Origin: Breviolum minutum Mf 1.05b.01
Taxonomy: Eukaryota; Sar; Dinophyceae; Suessiales; Symbiodiniaceae
Length of the DNA stretch: 64,000 bases
Direction of reading: 5' to 3'
Assembly: GCA_000507305.1 (NCBI GenBank)
Contig: DF239343.1
Coordinates: 62,001 to 126,000 of the forward strand
Position 1 is the stretch's first letter, and each line of letters starts with the position of its first letter. Under the pieces are notes generated by a model. It was not told the DNA's origin. It searched no databases and worked only from the letters and a program-made list of their open reading frames with translations. Shown here piece by piece: positions 45,540-56,890 of this stretch. Both the position numbers and the translations under genes were made by a program.

Positions 45540-45836
45540 GATTTTCGTTTTCAAATCATTACGGGTTTTACGGGGAAGAGTCTCCCAGTATTCTGGGGGG
45601 AGAATCCAACCTTTTGGAATCAACACGTTTTGGAAAGAGCATCTAGGGAATCTAGGGGTGCTGACACCGTTCATTGGAATCAACACATGTTGGGAATGGG
45701 ATGCTGCTGCCCAGGAACTGGTCAGTGAATCTGCTTGAGCCGACTCATCCAGATGTTTTCAACGACTTGTCAGGAGCTTGGCATCAAACGTTGGGAAGGT
45801 GAAGTTGGAATTGGATACGGAAACAGATGTTGAAGG
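45540..45836 (+). CDS. exon-like region with internal duplication
   Basis: One frame reads PFGINTFWKEHLGNLGVLT then PFIGINTCWEWDAAAQELVS to TGA at 45738. The words TTGGAATCAACACG and TTGGAATCAACACA recur about 60 bases apart, giving GINTFWKEH/GINTCWEWD. Downstream, 45723-45801 is open as NLLEPTHPDVFNDLSGAWHQ. An overlapping frame reads LVRSLASNVGKVKLELDTET and ends at GTAAG (45837). The frame is not resolved and no family is recognised. Confidence 0.35.
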
Positions 45837-47755
45837 TAAGTAGGCCACGGAAACTAAGGTTCTTTTGTGATAGGTTTCTTCAACTCATATCCTGTCAAAG
45901 CCAACCTGGTAACCCAGGTCAGCACAGGACTTCATGACTCGGAAGTTGAGATTTCGCCTTGGATTTGGAATGCCTGACTGCCCTCGGATCACGTGTATCA
46001 CAAGGTATACTTCCTTGGTGCAATAGGCAGCCTTCATGACATGTCCGAAATTCCAACACAATTCACCAAAAAAAACAAAAAGTCAGCACCATTGTTGTTG
46101 TCCAACAGCCACTCCGTTTCTCAGTTTCTTACAACAAAAAGGCAGCTTCCCAAAGGGCTCCAAGGTTTGAAAATTTGAAACGCCGCGGGTTCTCGCGGGG
46201 CTCCGGCTGCCAAACGCAGCAGGACCATTCACAGTGGATCGGTTTGAAATTTTGCTCCCTTTGAAAGACTACAGGATTGGTCGGATTGGACATCTCAAAA
46301 ACAGGGCTTCGAATTGAGTCCTGGGAAATTTGAAGATTTTCAAATGACCTTTGGAGAAACCAAGTGTGTGGGGTTTCTTTTTGTTTTGTTGTATACTTGT
46401 TTTTTTTAGCAGTTGTTTCTTTTGTTGACTCCCACAATTGGTTTTCTCGCCTGTGTTTGAACGGAGATTATTTGGTGCAGGGTGAGGGACCTCACCATCA
46501 CCCGGCCCCCGCAATACATTGCTCCCCACAGACGGAGCCAACCTGAAAGACTTAGCCCAGCAGGTGTGGTCAAAAAGATGTTTTTTTTCCTCCGGATTTT
46601 GTGAACCTTCCAAAAATGTGTGGGTTTTTTTGTGATATTGTGAGGGGGTGATTTTAGGATTATAATGGATTATACTAGCCAGATTATATAGGGATGATAA
46701 TAAGCCATCATAATGATCCCTAACCAACCAGCAACAACAGAAACACCGAGGTCGGAGTCTGTTTCGAAGGGAGGGCAGGCGGGGCAAACCTGAGGTGAAC
46801 TGAGAAGTATGCGGAAGGATGTAATTGTATAATTTTTCCATACTTATGTCACATGATGTTATGATATGTTATGTAAAAATTAGACAATTGCACACTGTAC
46901 TCCCTGTTTTTGTCATGATAGTATGAATTTTGGCATTGAGGATGGTAGTATGCACTATTCATTTTGCTAGATTTGGTTACACGGATGCGATTAAGTCTAG
47001 AAACCACGACATAATTGGCACCTGTAGATGGCATACAGGCCTTCGTGGACACTCCCACACCATGATGCCACGTATATCCATCTCATGTATAATACGTCAT
47101 GTCTTGTCTCATTTTACTTCAAAAAGCTTATAACTTTTATGTGTGTACATACTTGAACATTTTTACAAATATGTATTTATTATACACGAGGTTGAGGTGG
47201 AGGGCCACGAGACATGTGATCTTCCATACATTCCCACCATAACATCCTAGGCACATCACCCTAAGAAGTGCCTTTAGTGGTGAGACTTATCTCCCAAAGT
47301 TTCAGGATTTCAGCTTGGTGAAAATATTTTGACCAGGTGATTCAAAGTCACCTTTTGATCCCCGAGTTGGAGGTCACTTAACCCCTTAAAAGGGTCACTT
47401 AACCATCCCAAAAAGGTCACTTTGAATCACCAGGGATTTACCCATTCATTCATCATTATTAGTGACATATTTACACATTTCTTTGATCCACTTGTTCTCG
47501 TGTCGCGAGGCCAAGTCACCAGGCGGACAAAAGGGGAGTTTTGTTGCAAATTTGCTGGTTTTCACCCAAGGTGCAAAGGTGACCTGAAAAGATGTCGGAT
47601 TATTATATATATATATAACATTATATAACTAGGTCCTAGGTGGTTGGTTTAACCAGCATATTTTTAAATGTTGTACTTTGATATGGTCACATAGTTTTTT
47701 TTTGAAGTTTTGAAATCATGTTTTCCAGTGTGAGTATCAACCATGCTCAAGATCC
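45837..47755. other. long stretch with no convincing gene
   Basis: Two large reverse-strand frames (46129-46437, 46269-46841) overlap AT-rich and Gln/Lys-rich low-complexity sequence and have no splice or domain support. A forward fragment near 45950 (KLRFRLGFGMPDCPRITCIT) is possible. An inverted repeat at 47333 is described separately. Confidence 0.35.
47333..47434. repeat. 102-bp inverted repeat
   Basis: Outer arms CCAGGTGATTCAAAGTCACC and GGTCACTTTGAATCACCAGG match with a few differences. The interior carries GGTCACTTAACC, CTTAAAAGG and GGGTCACTTAACC, repeated GGTCACTTAA words. A hairpin or decayed MITE-like element; only one copy in this form is seen in the window. Confidence 0.7.
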
Positions 47756-47977
47756 ATGCCAAGTCGCAGGTATGACTCCCATGGCACCACCAGGGATTTC
47801 AAGTACAACACCTTTGAAGGCCTTGGGGAAATGGGTCCGGGGTTGGATTTCTTCCCAGACTTTGTTACTAATGACATTTCAAGAAAAAACAACGCTGGTT
47901 TCGAGCTTCGAGTTTGGCTAAACGCCAGGCTGGAAGCAATGTCGCGGTTCCTGGTGCAGACCTTAATGTCGGGATGA
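47756..47977 (+). CDS. exon, unknown protein
   Basis: Reads SRRYDSHGTTRDFKYNTFEG then LGEMGPGLDFFPDFVTNDIS, RKNNAGFELRVWLNARLEA and MSRFLVQTLMSG before TGA at 47975-47977. Composition is strongly protein-like. A second frame (QVAGMTPMAPPGISSTTPLK) is also open. An initiator role for ATG 47756 is possible but the upstream context is unclear. No family is recognised. Confidence 0.45.
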   Translation: MPSRRYDSHGTTRDFKYNTFEGLGEMGPGLDFFPDFVTNDISRKNNAGFELRVWLNARLEAMSRFLVQTLMSG

Positions 47978-48319
47978 ATTCTTCATGTCAACTTTTCGGA
48001 AGGAATCCTTGGAGTTTCTGAATTTGAGATTGTTTGTTTCCTCGAGAAATGATGGTTGAAATGAATGCTTGATGGAACCAGCACTTGAAGAAATGCGGAC
48101 GTGAACTGAAAGATTCTCTCTAATTTCCGTTCCCTTTGCGACGATTCAGACAAGAACAGCAGAAAGACCGAAAACCAAAAAAAAATAGAAATAAAAAATT
48201 GCTAGCTAGGGTGTGAGGTCTTGTACGTTTTTTGGCTTTTACCTAACCAGCAAGTTCTTTTTTGGTTGGGTTCATTTCTATGTGCAAACCTTCCTCACAT
48301 ACCTGAGGTGATAAACCAG

Positions 48320-48960
48320 GACCAAAGCCGGCAGCTTCACCGGCCGCCATGTCCTCGGAGAGGTTGGGAGCTCCACCCAACGAAGCTGGAGCTAAAGCCG
48401 GGCAACTTTTGCTGAATCTGGTGAACAACAAGGAGGAAGTGTCCTCAGCGAGTCAGACTTGGAGATGCATAAAGGAAGTTGTGTTGTTGAGGAACTGTCA
48501 AACATCAAGCCATTTTTTTATATGTTTTCATCTGAAATTGATGTTGATATGCAATTTGGGTTGAAAAAATTGATGTTGAACTTTTTATGGCATTTTTCAA
48601 GCCAAATGCTTCCTGAGGAGGTTCCAGCACCACAGGGAGCCGGAGCTGCGCTACTTCAACAACTGAAGGGAGGAGGAAAAAAAGCCGACCCGCAAGGCAC
48701 GAAGACATCATCAAGAGTCAAACTAATTTAATCAACATTGATATTATTGATACTCTTGTTGGACCAGTTGATATTGTACATATCCCATCGTATTACAGTA
48801 TGTGAGGACATATGCTTTATTCGCAGGTCACAATGACCATGGAGCGGGCATGGCTCTCCTGCAGCAGGCAGACCTGGCAGATGGTTTTCCAAAAACGGAA
48901 TCTCCAAACTTCCAGGGGCTGAAAACTTCAGGGGGTGTATACGCTATGGCTATGGCCTTC
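48320..48960 (+). CDS. exons sharing a Gly-Ala/Leu-Leu motif
   Basis: About 48320-48425 reads PKPAASPAAMSSERLGAPPN then EAGAKAGQLLLNL, before GTGAAC. About 48601-48720 reads SQMLPEEVPAPQGAGAALLQ then QLKGGGKKADPQGTKTSS. From 48828, after TTCGCAG, the sequence reads HNDHGAGMALLQQADLADGF. Each carries GA(x)1-3-x-LLxx(L/A), flanked by Pro/Gly/Lys-rich disorder. This suggests repeated short linear binding motifs in an unstructured protein. Exon joins are not proven. The gene directly downstream starts at about 49025. Confidence 0.45.
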
Positions 48961-49024
48961 AAAGTCGAATCATTGTCAACCCCTGGCTCAAGCCATATGA
49001 ACCCATTTGAAGCTCGCAGTTTCA

Positions 49025-51790
49025 ATGTCCATACTACCGGGGCGTGTGAATCTCACGGTGTCCACAGCCTCGGGTGAAAGTTGCACAATTGCAGCTTTAA
49101 CTAATGGTCGTGTGGATCAAATTCATGGTGCCATCGAGCGAGCATTGAAGATCCCTAGAGTAGTGCAACGCTTGATTCTAACAGGAACAAATGGCATGAG
49201 AGAGATCCATAGCGAGGAGTTTTTGACTCAACTTCCATTGGGTCATGGTAGTCACATCACTGTAATCAATAGTTGGCCACAAAATCCAGAGTTCATTGTG
49301 GAGAAGTTGGTCGCTGTGGCTGCATCACCAGCAACACATCCTATTGCTCTGGCAGTTAGTCGTTGCTTGGACCATGAGGATTCTTCAGTACAACTTGCAG
49401 CACTTCAAACTCTCTCATGGATGGGTCGTTTTGCAGCTCCTCATGCGGGTCATATTGCCAAGCTCCTGCAACATGAGTCGAAGGGAATTCGCTTGGCAGC
49501 AGCTGAATCATTGTCCTGGTTGGAGGAAGTGGGTGGAGCCTATGCTGGTGAAATCGTACACTTTCTTCTTCCAGCCCCTGTCGTCAGAGGCAGCATCCAA
49601 GAGATTTTTGTTGGGAAATTTTGTTCCCCAAGTCAAGTTGGGGGATGATTACAATAGTATATATTTTGGGGAGAAAAAATGCGAGTTGAGTAGAGAACAT
49701 CAAGAGGAATCCCAAAAATCAGGGCCATGGGAGGATAACGTTCAACTCATTCCAACATGGAGGTAGTAGCTGCTTATTTCTCTGAAGTGTTGTAATGGTG
49801 GTGAAGAACCTGAAGGAGCAAACACCGTCTCACTGTTTTACACAAAGTTGCAATTCCGCGATTTTTTCTTTTCAGAACGACACAACATACATGCTATGAT
49901 AAACAAAGTGTGTTGAGGTATCCTTGAGAATTTTGATGGCGGAAAAACGAATATAATGATGTCTGATTAAATCAGTTTTGGCCATATTAAAAGATATTAT
50001 ATAGATATATATTTTTTTATTATATATATAGAGGTCTATCCGCATAGCATATTATAGCCACATATTGATTATACTGGAATATTAATCTTCAATATGTTGA
50101 CCATTGACATTTCTCTTTTCAGGTGGGGTAAACCTGGTATATGGAAGTGGCTTCGAGTGGAAAGTGAAAGGGCTCCTGACCGCCTTTTGCGAATCTATCG
50201 CCTCGACGACCCGCCTGGTTGCCATCAAGTCCTTGATCAAATGGTTGCAGGAAGAGAAGCTTTCGGGAATAGCTCATGCAATCCAAATACGACACGAAAA
50301 AGTAAGTTTGCCCTACATTTGCCGAGGTTTTTTTGATCCATGTGAAGAGGTTCAGAGAGCTTCTGCTGAGTACTTAATGGCTTGTGTCCCTACTTTTGCT
50401 GGTGAAGACCGTGTTCAAACCTTACCGCATGAGTTGATTTGCCAATTCATTTGTTTTGGCGAGCGCGTCACTGACCACACGGTGTCGAATCCGGGCATGT
50501 TGAAGGCTTGCCAGGACATTTGCCGCAAACTAGACGGCCATTGGCCGAGATGGGCTGGATGGCAAGAGGGCCTTGAGGATCCTGACCATTCCGTTGAAGC
50601 ACTTGCATCTCAAGTTTCCATTGCTATGCTGCGGTATCTTCGCAGGAGATTCAGTCAATGGCAACATGATCAGCATGATTTGGCACAGGGGAATGCTTTG
50701 CAACAACAACACCATGAGGCCCGGCTGGCTCTATGAGGTAGGAGTTGTTTTTCAGATGAAGAGGGGGCCTTAAAACCATGTGATAAAAACATACCAAAAC
50801 CTTTGCCATCCTTTGCCATGATTTATTTCTGAGAGAACTAAAGACTACAACTCTTTAATTGTGTTGCCTATTGGTCAAATATTATATTCGCAATGGTTTT
50901 TCAGAACCATTGAGGAAAAAAATAATTGTAATATCTTATCTCTCTCCGTCCGGAACTATCATGAACTATCAACCGTGGTACTTGTTTGGCTTCCCTGTTG
51001 TGACATGACATATTGCCAAAAACATGTCATTCTATCTGATCCTTTTTGAAAACAATCAGAAACAACAAAAACACCCTGGGAGGCCATTTATGACTTACTC
51101 CATCCCATGATAGAGAATGGCTTACACAACTCCAATTTCCAGGTGCGCCAGGCGGTCATAGAGTGCCTTATTTTGTTGGACATCGTTGGACCTCATGCAA
51201 TAAATGCCATATTACTTGCTCGAGGTCAAGAACAGGAGAAGGAGGTCTTAGATGTGATGGCCAAATTTTTTGCCAAGTATGGTGAGAAGTTTGAGGGTTT
51301 GCAACAAATTTTCTACTTTGATGTGGGTTTTGATCTTTATTATTCGGAGGATGAATTTTATGGAGATGAAGAGTTTCCTCGACGTAAGCAAGGAGGTTAT
51401 TCCAAATCTCATGTGAGTCGCAGCGCGCGACACCGCAAGAAACATGGGATGGAATCATCCCAAGCTCCTTCCATCCTTGCCCGGGAGAAGAAGTGGAAAA
51501 GATCAGAGAAAAGATCCAAGCCGGAGATTCAGAGTTTTGCCAGTTCCAAACAAAAGCTTCAACGAGAGAAGGAACAGGACTGGACGGGCCTGGCATGGTT
51601 TCAAGGATACAAGTTCCCTAAGTAAGTGGAGACTGGAACTTACTTTAAGATATATAGATTTGTACCTTGGATCAGTTTTTTGGCATTTCAGTCGTATACA
51701 TCTTATACATCTATGCTGTCTTCCAGGTTCAACTTGTTTGGAAAGGCCATCCAGTCGTTGACGGAAGCATTTTCGGGTGATTCAAGGTGA
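49025..51790 (+). CDS. ubiquitin-like plus HEAT-repeat protein gene
   Basis: The first exon starts at ATG 49025 (or 49007, same frame). Residues 5 to about 80 resemble a ubiquitin-like fold: VNLTVSTASGESCTIAALTN, then LKIPRVVQRLILTGTNGM and LPLGHGSHITVIN. HEAT-type repeats follow: HEDSSVQLAALQTLSWMGRF then AAPHAGHIAKLLQHESKGIR and LAAAESLSWLEEVGG. Exon 2 (50123 to about 50730) carries LVAIKSLIKWLQEEKLSGIA and further helices. Exon 3 (about 51060-51621) reads HNSNFQVRQAVIECLILLDI, then an acidic loop YYSEDEFYGDEEF and a Lys/Arg-rich tail. The last exon, 51727-51790, reads FNLFGKAIQSLTEAFSGDSR and TGA, joined in phase from GTAAGT at 51622. HEAT repeats are protein-binding solenoids. The donors of exons 1 and 2 are not settled (exon 2 ends with TGA beside GTAGGA). 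Confidence 0.72.
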
Positions 51791-51894
51791 TGGAAGCCAC
51801 ATGTTTTAACACCAAACGCACCACCAAACTTTAAAACGACACCGACGGTCATCATGAGTGGCCCATTGACCTGTTGGTCAAGTACAATTACACG

Positions 51895-52005
51895 ACCTGG
51901 TAAACTAACATAGCTGCCTGGAAAATGAACCCGGATTGAAGATGTATTTCCTATTGAAGATGGCGATATTCCAGCCAGCTATGTTACTTTAAACTTTACC
52001 AGAGG
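51895..52005 (+). repeat. inverted-repeat element family B, copy 2
   Basis: Starts ACCTGGTAAACTAACATAGC and ends with the degraded complement GCTATGTTACTTTAAACTTT then ACCAGAGG. It shares GAAGATGTATTTCCTATTG with copy 1 at 44725. It lies about 100 bases after the UBL-HEAT gene. Confidence 0.78.
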
Positions 52006-52093
52006 GTTTTTTTCTTGCAACAACCTGAGCTTTTTCGCAGGATCGACAATTAAAGACAGCGATGTTGGGTCATGAACTTCTTACCTTTGCAAT

Positions 52094-53058
52094 GTACCCA
52101 GAGGATGCCTGAGGACATTGCAGCCTGTCCAGCCTTTGTACAGCCGACCACCAAGAATAAAAGTGACATTTGCCCGCAATCCCTGGTTCATGAAGGGACG
52201 ACTGAGGTAAAAACATGTCGTGAAGGGAGATTATATGATATAATCTAAGGTAGAAATCAGTACACGAATGGGAAGAAGTGGAAAGATGTTGTGGGTGATG
52301 TCAACTCTGTATGCAGGTCAAGAATGGCACTGGTACGTCAGGTAGGTGTCCCAGATCAGTCGCCACGGGTGTTTTTTTGCTGGAGCACTTGGCTAGGCAA
52401 AGAATCCCGTTAGGCCCATAGGACCGCAGAAAATAGCTTTGACAAAGATCTTCCCAGAAACAATTCTATGAAATGAGCACGCCAATGAAGTCCCTTTTTT
52501 CTTAAATGAAAACTCAACAGCGGGTGGCCCTGAAGTCGGCCGTTTTTGGGATGTTTTCATCTCCAAGGTGCTGAGAAAGGAGCTCCATGGTGGAAAGGTA
52601 AGACAACTTGGGCCGAAGCTCCTGTTAGGGCCCAAGATGGCACGTTTTTGTAGTTAGATTCGTTGTTAACTGGTGACATTCTAAGGAATGGGAGGATTGG
52701 GGCCATGGTAAGGCCTCGCACATTTTTGTTGATATTTCGTACTGAAGATGTGTTGTTGCTTTTCCTGTCCCAAGTTGTTAAAATGCAGAATCATATGATC
52801 TAGACTCGTGAAAGTGTGTTGAAGGCGGCTGGCAAGAAAGGCAAGTCTGATCGGGCCAGAGACCTAGTATGTGGCACAAGAGTCTTCAATGCATTTGGTG
52901 GATGTACTTGTATCTGCTGGATAGCAGCAAAACTGCCACTCAGGGAGCGTGGTCCGGAGTTGGGGTGCCCAGTTAGATTTTTTTCGGGACGAAGAGCTTT
53001 CGTACTTGGGGGCCCACCTTGGCGCCATGTGATGCTGCAAAGGTTTGAATTCCATTGT

Positions 53059-53094
<36 letters not shown>

Positions 53095-53101
53095 GTGATG
53101 G

Positions 53102-53133
<32 letters not shown>

Positions 53134-54312
53134 GTGATGATGTTAGTGATGGCGATGATGTATACGATCATACCTGATCATCACTTCAATGGAGCTGAGC
53201 CTTCAGGACTGGTGGAGCTATGGTCAGGAGCAAGGGGAGGAGGTGATGGGGAGTTGTGTGTCGGACAGGCTTTGTGACATCAGGTCACCCCAAAAGCTAG
53301 TTTCTCTAGGATAATTTGGGGAATTCTCTCGGTTGAACTGAGGCGTTTCCAAGTTTGGTGATAATATTTGTGAAAAAAATTGGGAAAAATCGTCAGATAT
53401 AAGGCATAAGGGGGATGGGAAGTGTGTACGGCGTGCGGCATATGCACCTGTGAGGATTGGTCTGAAGAGTGGTCTGTGGCTCAATTTTTTTTTGGGCGGT
53501 CAAAATTTGTTTCAACACATTTTTGCAGCACAGCCCTGAACCTTCGACCAACAGGCGATGAAGGGAACAACATATAATAAAAAAAACATAAGTGGCGAAT
53601 TTAGGGGATTAGGGGTTCACGGGTGTGCTTTGTCACCATTAGTGTCACTGTCAATTTGAAAACGGCCGTGGCGGATGGATCGGATGGACATTCCCAGACT
53701 TGACCTCCGACTCTGAGGCCGGAACGTTGGGCCCCAAGTGCACCCCAATGGGGCAAGACCTCCAAGAAAGGAGGTGGCAAGGCCAAGGCGACTGGCAAGA
53801 GCATGGAGCCCCTGGATTTTGTTGTTGAGTTTAGGGGAGGGGAATCCAACTGAAAGGCATGTGTTTTTTGTTGGGGGGGTCAGTTGCTTGAAATTCATTG
53901 AAACAATTCACTACACCTAATGCTTCCAGTTTTTGGGAAACTTTTTGTAAGGTCGTCAGGAAAGCAGCCAGGACGGGGAGACAAAAAGGGTTGGACGAAG
54001 ATTCATGCAGTTGAGAGTGGTGATGGACTTGAAAAACGGTAGCTGACTTGTCAAGTCATTAGAGTAGGATACGAATAGAGATGGGTCAACGTCAAATGTC
54101 ATTTCGGCATTTATCATTCATTCAGTAAATCATTACTCATGACCATGACATACTATGATCTATGACTCATATGACTGTATTATATTTCTATGCAGTTTGT
54201 TGTAAAACACTTGGACAGAATCATTGGTGCAACTCGCCTCAGATTTGTTCGCATAGTTGGTCCCGGCGTTTTTGTCTCCAGGAGAGCTCAGAGGGATCGT
54301 CGGGGCCTTTGA
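52094..54312 (+). CDS. multi-exon gene, basic protein of unknown family
   Basis: Exons: ~52094-52210 (RTLQPVQPLYSRPPRIKVTF then ARNPWFMKGRLR), ~52320-52344 (KNGTGTS, donor GTAGGT), ~52519-52597 (GGPEVGRFWDVFISKVLRKE then LHGGK, donor GTAAGA), 52804-52866 (TRESVLKAAGKKGKSDRARD then L, donor GTATGT), ~53200-53310 (open in two frames, DWWSYGQEQGEEVMGSCVSD in one), 53739-53853 (APQWGKTSKKGGGKAKATGK then SMEPLDFVVEF) and last exon 54196-54312 (FVVKHLDRIIGATRLRFVRI then VGPGVFVSRRAQRDRRGL and TGA). The joins 52597/52804 and the GT donors are good. The exon at 53739 and the last exon are placed by position only. Lys/Gly/Arg-rich segments suggest a nucleic-acid-binding or ribosome-associated protein, but no domain is identified. 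Confidence 0.5.
53059..53160. repeat. (GAT)n/(GGT GAT)n microsatellite
   Basis: About 100 bp of GATGAT with GGTGAT interruptions, in an intron of the 52-54 kb gene. It produces poly-Met and poly-Ile pseudo-frames. Confidence 0.95.
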
Positions 54313-55217
54313 AGGGAGCCTGCAGGCCATGTACACAAAAAACAGGAGTTTTTAGATGTGCTAGATTTGTGAAGGGATAGCTGAGTAGTTGTTGCCAGTG
54401 CCGAGCCAGACAAGTTACTACGTATATTTTCCTTGCTTCAAGCATTTGCTCTTGTGCTTTACTTAGGAATGACTCGGACTCATCCAATCAGCCGCAGGTT
54501 GGATGATGACTTGTGATTGTTAGTAGTAAGCAGCCAGCTTGAAAACTCCCCTTGCTGTAACCCAAGAAAGTCACCAGGCAAAGTAGCAAACTGCAACCAG
54601 ACTGCAACTGCCAATTCGAACATACGGCATCAGATATAGTTTTCACTGATACAGGCCGGAGCGAATTCGTTGCTTGGCAAAAGATGGCCTAAATGCCTTG
54701 AGAAAGATCGTTCAATGATTTCAATGAGAGGAGGGCATCATATCCACTAAACAGAAAGAGCCATACCTCGCACACTTGCCAAACGATTTTTTATCCGAAG
54801 CCTACTTATCAATACTTGCTGCAATAATGCAATGACGTTTCAAAGTACTGTAGAGGTTGTGGTTACCCATTGTTTCATTTGTGAAGGGCATAGCGGGCTT
54901 TATTTGCTAGCAGACTTGTTGACTATATGACCTTATTGCAACTTGTTTGCTTTTAGGCATAAACTGTGAAATGTACAGTAATAAATACATAGATTTTGTG
55001 CCTATACATCATTTAAATATAGATATATATGTATTATGCATTTTTTAGAATATACATGATTTGATATTGATAATACATCTTACGGCATATTATGTCTTAT
55101 TTTGGTGACGCCTTTAAACGCGAATTAATTGGCACCATTGAGGCGATGGCGTCAGCGAAAGACCAACGAGAAGGGTGCCGGCAGAGGTGGTTTATTGGTG
55201 TTGATTTTCTCGCCATA
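54313..55217. other. intergenic stretch, one weak exon
   Basis: AT-rich from 54950 to 55080. At 55100-55200 the frame reads FGDAFKRELIGTIEAMASA then KDQREGCRQR and may be an exon interrupted at the element starting 55218. The reverse frame at 54239-54487 overlaps the exon ending at 54312 and is treated as a shadow. Confidence 0.35.
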
Positions 55218-55322
55218 AGGGTGTTTCCAAAAATAGGGGTACCCCAAAATGGATGGTTTGGAATGGAAAACCCTATTATCGATGATTTGGGGGGAAAACC
55301 CACTATTTTTGGAAACACCCAT
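55218..55322 (+). repeat. inverted-repeat element family A, copy 3
   Basis: GGGTGTTTCCAAAAATAG and CTATTTTTGGAAACACCC are perfect 18-base arms around ACCCCAAAATGGATGG and GATGATTTGGGGGG. About 105 bp, very similar to copy 2 at 19711. Confidence 0.88.
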
Positions 55323-55439
55323 AAAAACCTGAGAAGCTCGATAAAACAGCCATCATTTTTGGAGTATGACATGGTATGATCATATATTGAGAAGATCATA
55401 GGAAAGTACTATCCCATCGACGAAATGGGAATCTTAGTG

Positions 55440-56805
55440 ACTCGCTGACAGGGAAGGGCCAGCCAGCCGATAAGACTCGCTGGAAGCCAGTCTTAACCTT
55501 AGTGAGAAGATGTTCAAGAAGATTGCTGGCTTGTTTTTTGTCAGACTTTTGTGACAATTTCGTGACACTTTCTCAGATGTTGGCCACGTTTCGGTGGTAA
55601 AGTCCCCATCCTTACTCTTGTATTGGCCGAGTTTGTTTGGCAATGTCTGGCTTTTGAGGCCGGCAAGTCAAACGGAAAATGATGTGGTTCTGAGAGATGC
55701 TGCATCGTGTGCGCGAAGAAGTTCCGGAAAAAAGTAGATGAAATAAAAATCCTGAAACATTGCGAAAAAAGAAGAGCGTTCTTAAGAACTAATATGAAGA
55801 AAAGAAGCATGAAGCAACCCAGTCTTTTGTAGATGTCTTATACAGGTATTTGGCAGCAAGATTCACGGCCTTTTTCCGGAACTTCCTTCGCAAATCTGGC
55901 AGCTAAGAGGGCGATCTCAATCTCTTGCAGAATGCAGAATTTGTGGGACGCAGGCGGAGCCCAGGTCAAGGGTGCAACAAAAAAATTACGCCTTTTTGGT
56001 TTTTCTATGTTTTTCTAGAAGTTGAAGATGAACATATCACAAAAATTGACACTTAAATCACGAAAAAATCATGTTTAAATGGATTTTTTTTGGGTGATTT
56101 GGCTCTGATTTTCCTAGATGGATCCCTGCAGAACGTCCAATTGTTCATATAATACTTCTGAACGCGTGGCACCTAGAACCTTTCCAACGGTGCCATCCCA
56201 GCATAAGCGTTATAACAGTTATAACCTAAAGATACATGGCAATATGATGCAATTTTCATTGAAGATGTTTTTTGAATTTACATATAATCATTAATTTACC
56301 ATGGACACTCATCTTCAAGCTGGGATGTCACTATAGCTGCACATCACATGCCACAATCGAGTGCCGCAAGGCGAATGGTTTCAAGTACAAAGTCAAGAAA
56401 AAGTGAGTTGTGTTTGTATCTTTTGGATTCTCTTCGTGTTTCTGGGAAGCTTTTTTGTTATCGGAGAATCAAACCTATGCAAGGCGCAGCTTACAAAATG
56501 TTTTTTCCCCTCCTTCGGCTCAAGACTCACAAGACATTTTGATTAAAACATCACCTTTGGTCACTTAGGGTCAGAATTCAGACTTAGATTCTGCAAAATT
56601 TTGCGAGTTTTGAAAGGTGATGTATTGTTTGGCCACTTTCTTGCATTCGTTTTTGCCTCAGATTCAGGCGTTCAATTTTTTTCTTGGCATTCCAAGTTTT
56701 CCTAACTGCCATGCAGTCGTTGGTGGCTGGCTTCCAGGAATTTCTGGAAAGGGCCAACCAACTGGCACCTGGGCTACACAATAAGGGTCAAAAGACAATG
56801 ATTTG
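55440..56805 (+). CDS. multi-exon gene, unknown protein
   Basis: Exon-like parts: ~55470-55577 (ADKTRWKPVLTLVRRCSRRL then LACFLSDFCDNFVTLSQM); from 55578 after TTTCTCAG, a segment open in two further frames (RFGGKVPILTLVLAEFVWQC, or DVGHVSVVKSPSLLLYWPSL); ~55845-55970 (VFGSKIHGLFPELPSQIWQL then RGRSQSLAECRICGTQAEPR); ~56347-56402 (ATIECRKANGFKYKVKKK); and last exon ~56718-56805 (SLVAGFQEFLERANQLAPGL then HNKGQKTMI and TGA). ECRICG followed later by ECRKANG could be metal-binding cysteine pairs, but this is only a guess. The joins are not phase-tested. Confidence 0.4.
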
Positions 56806-56890
56806 AGTGGCATTGAAAGGCTGCAAAGGCACGATTATCAAATACCAGGTACTTTGTTTCTTCGTTTCCGCATGTCCAGGTACAACAAAA

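Noticed and set aside
46269..46841. 190-codon reverse-strand frame
   Set aside because: Composition is low-complexity (Gln/Lys/Asn-rich), there is no domain, and it crosses AT-rich sequence; no splice or start support.
53059..53160. Poly-Met/poly-Ile protein segment
   Set aside because: Product of the (GAT)n microsatellite, intronic by position.
54239..54487. Reverse-strand frame MDESESFLSKAQEQMLEARK
   Set aside because: Overlaps the forward terminal exon 54196-54312, which follows a good acceptor and has a sensible stop; the reverse frame is treated as a shadow.
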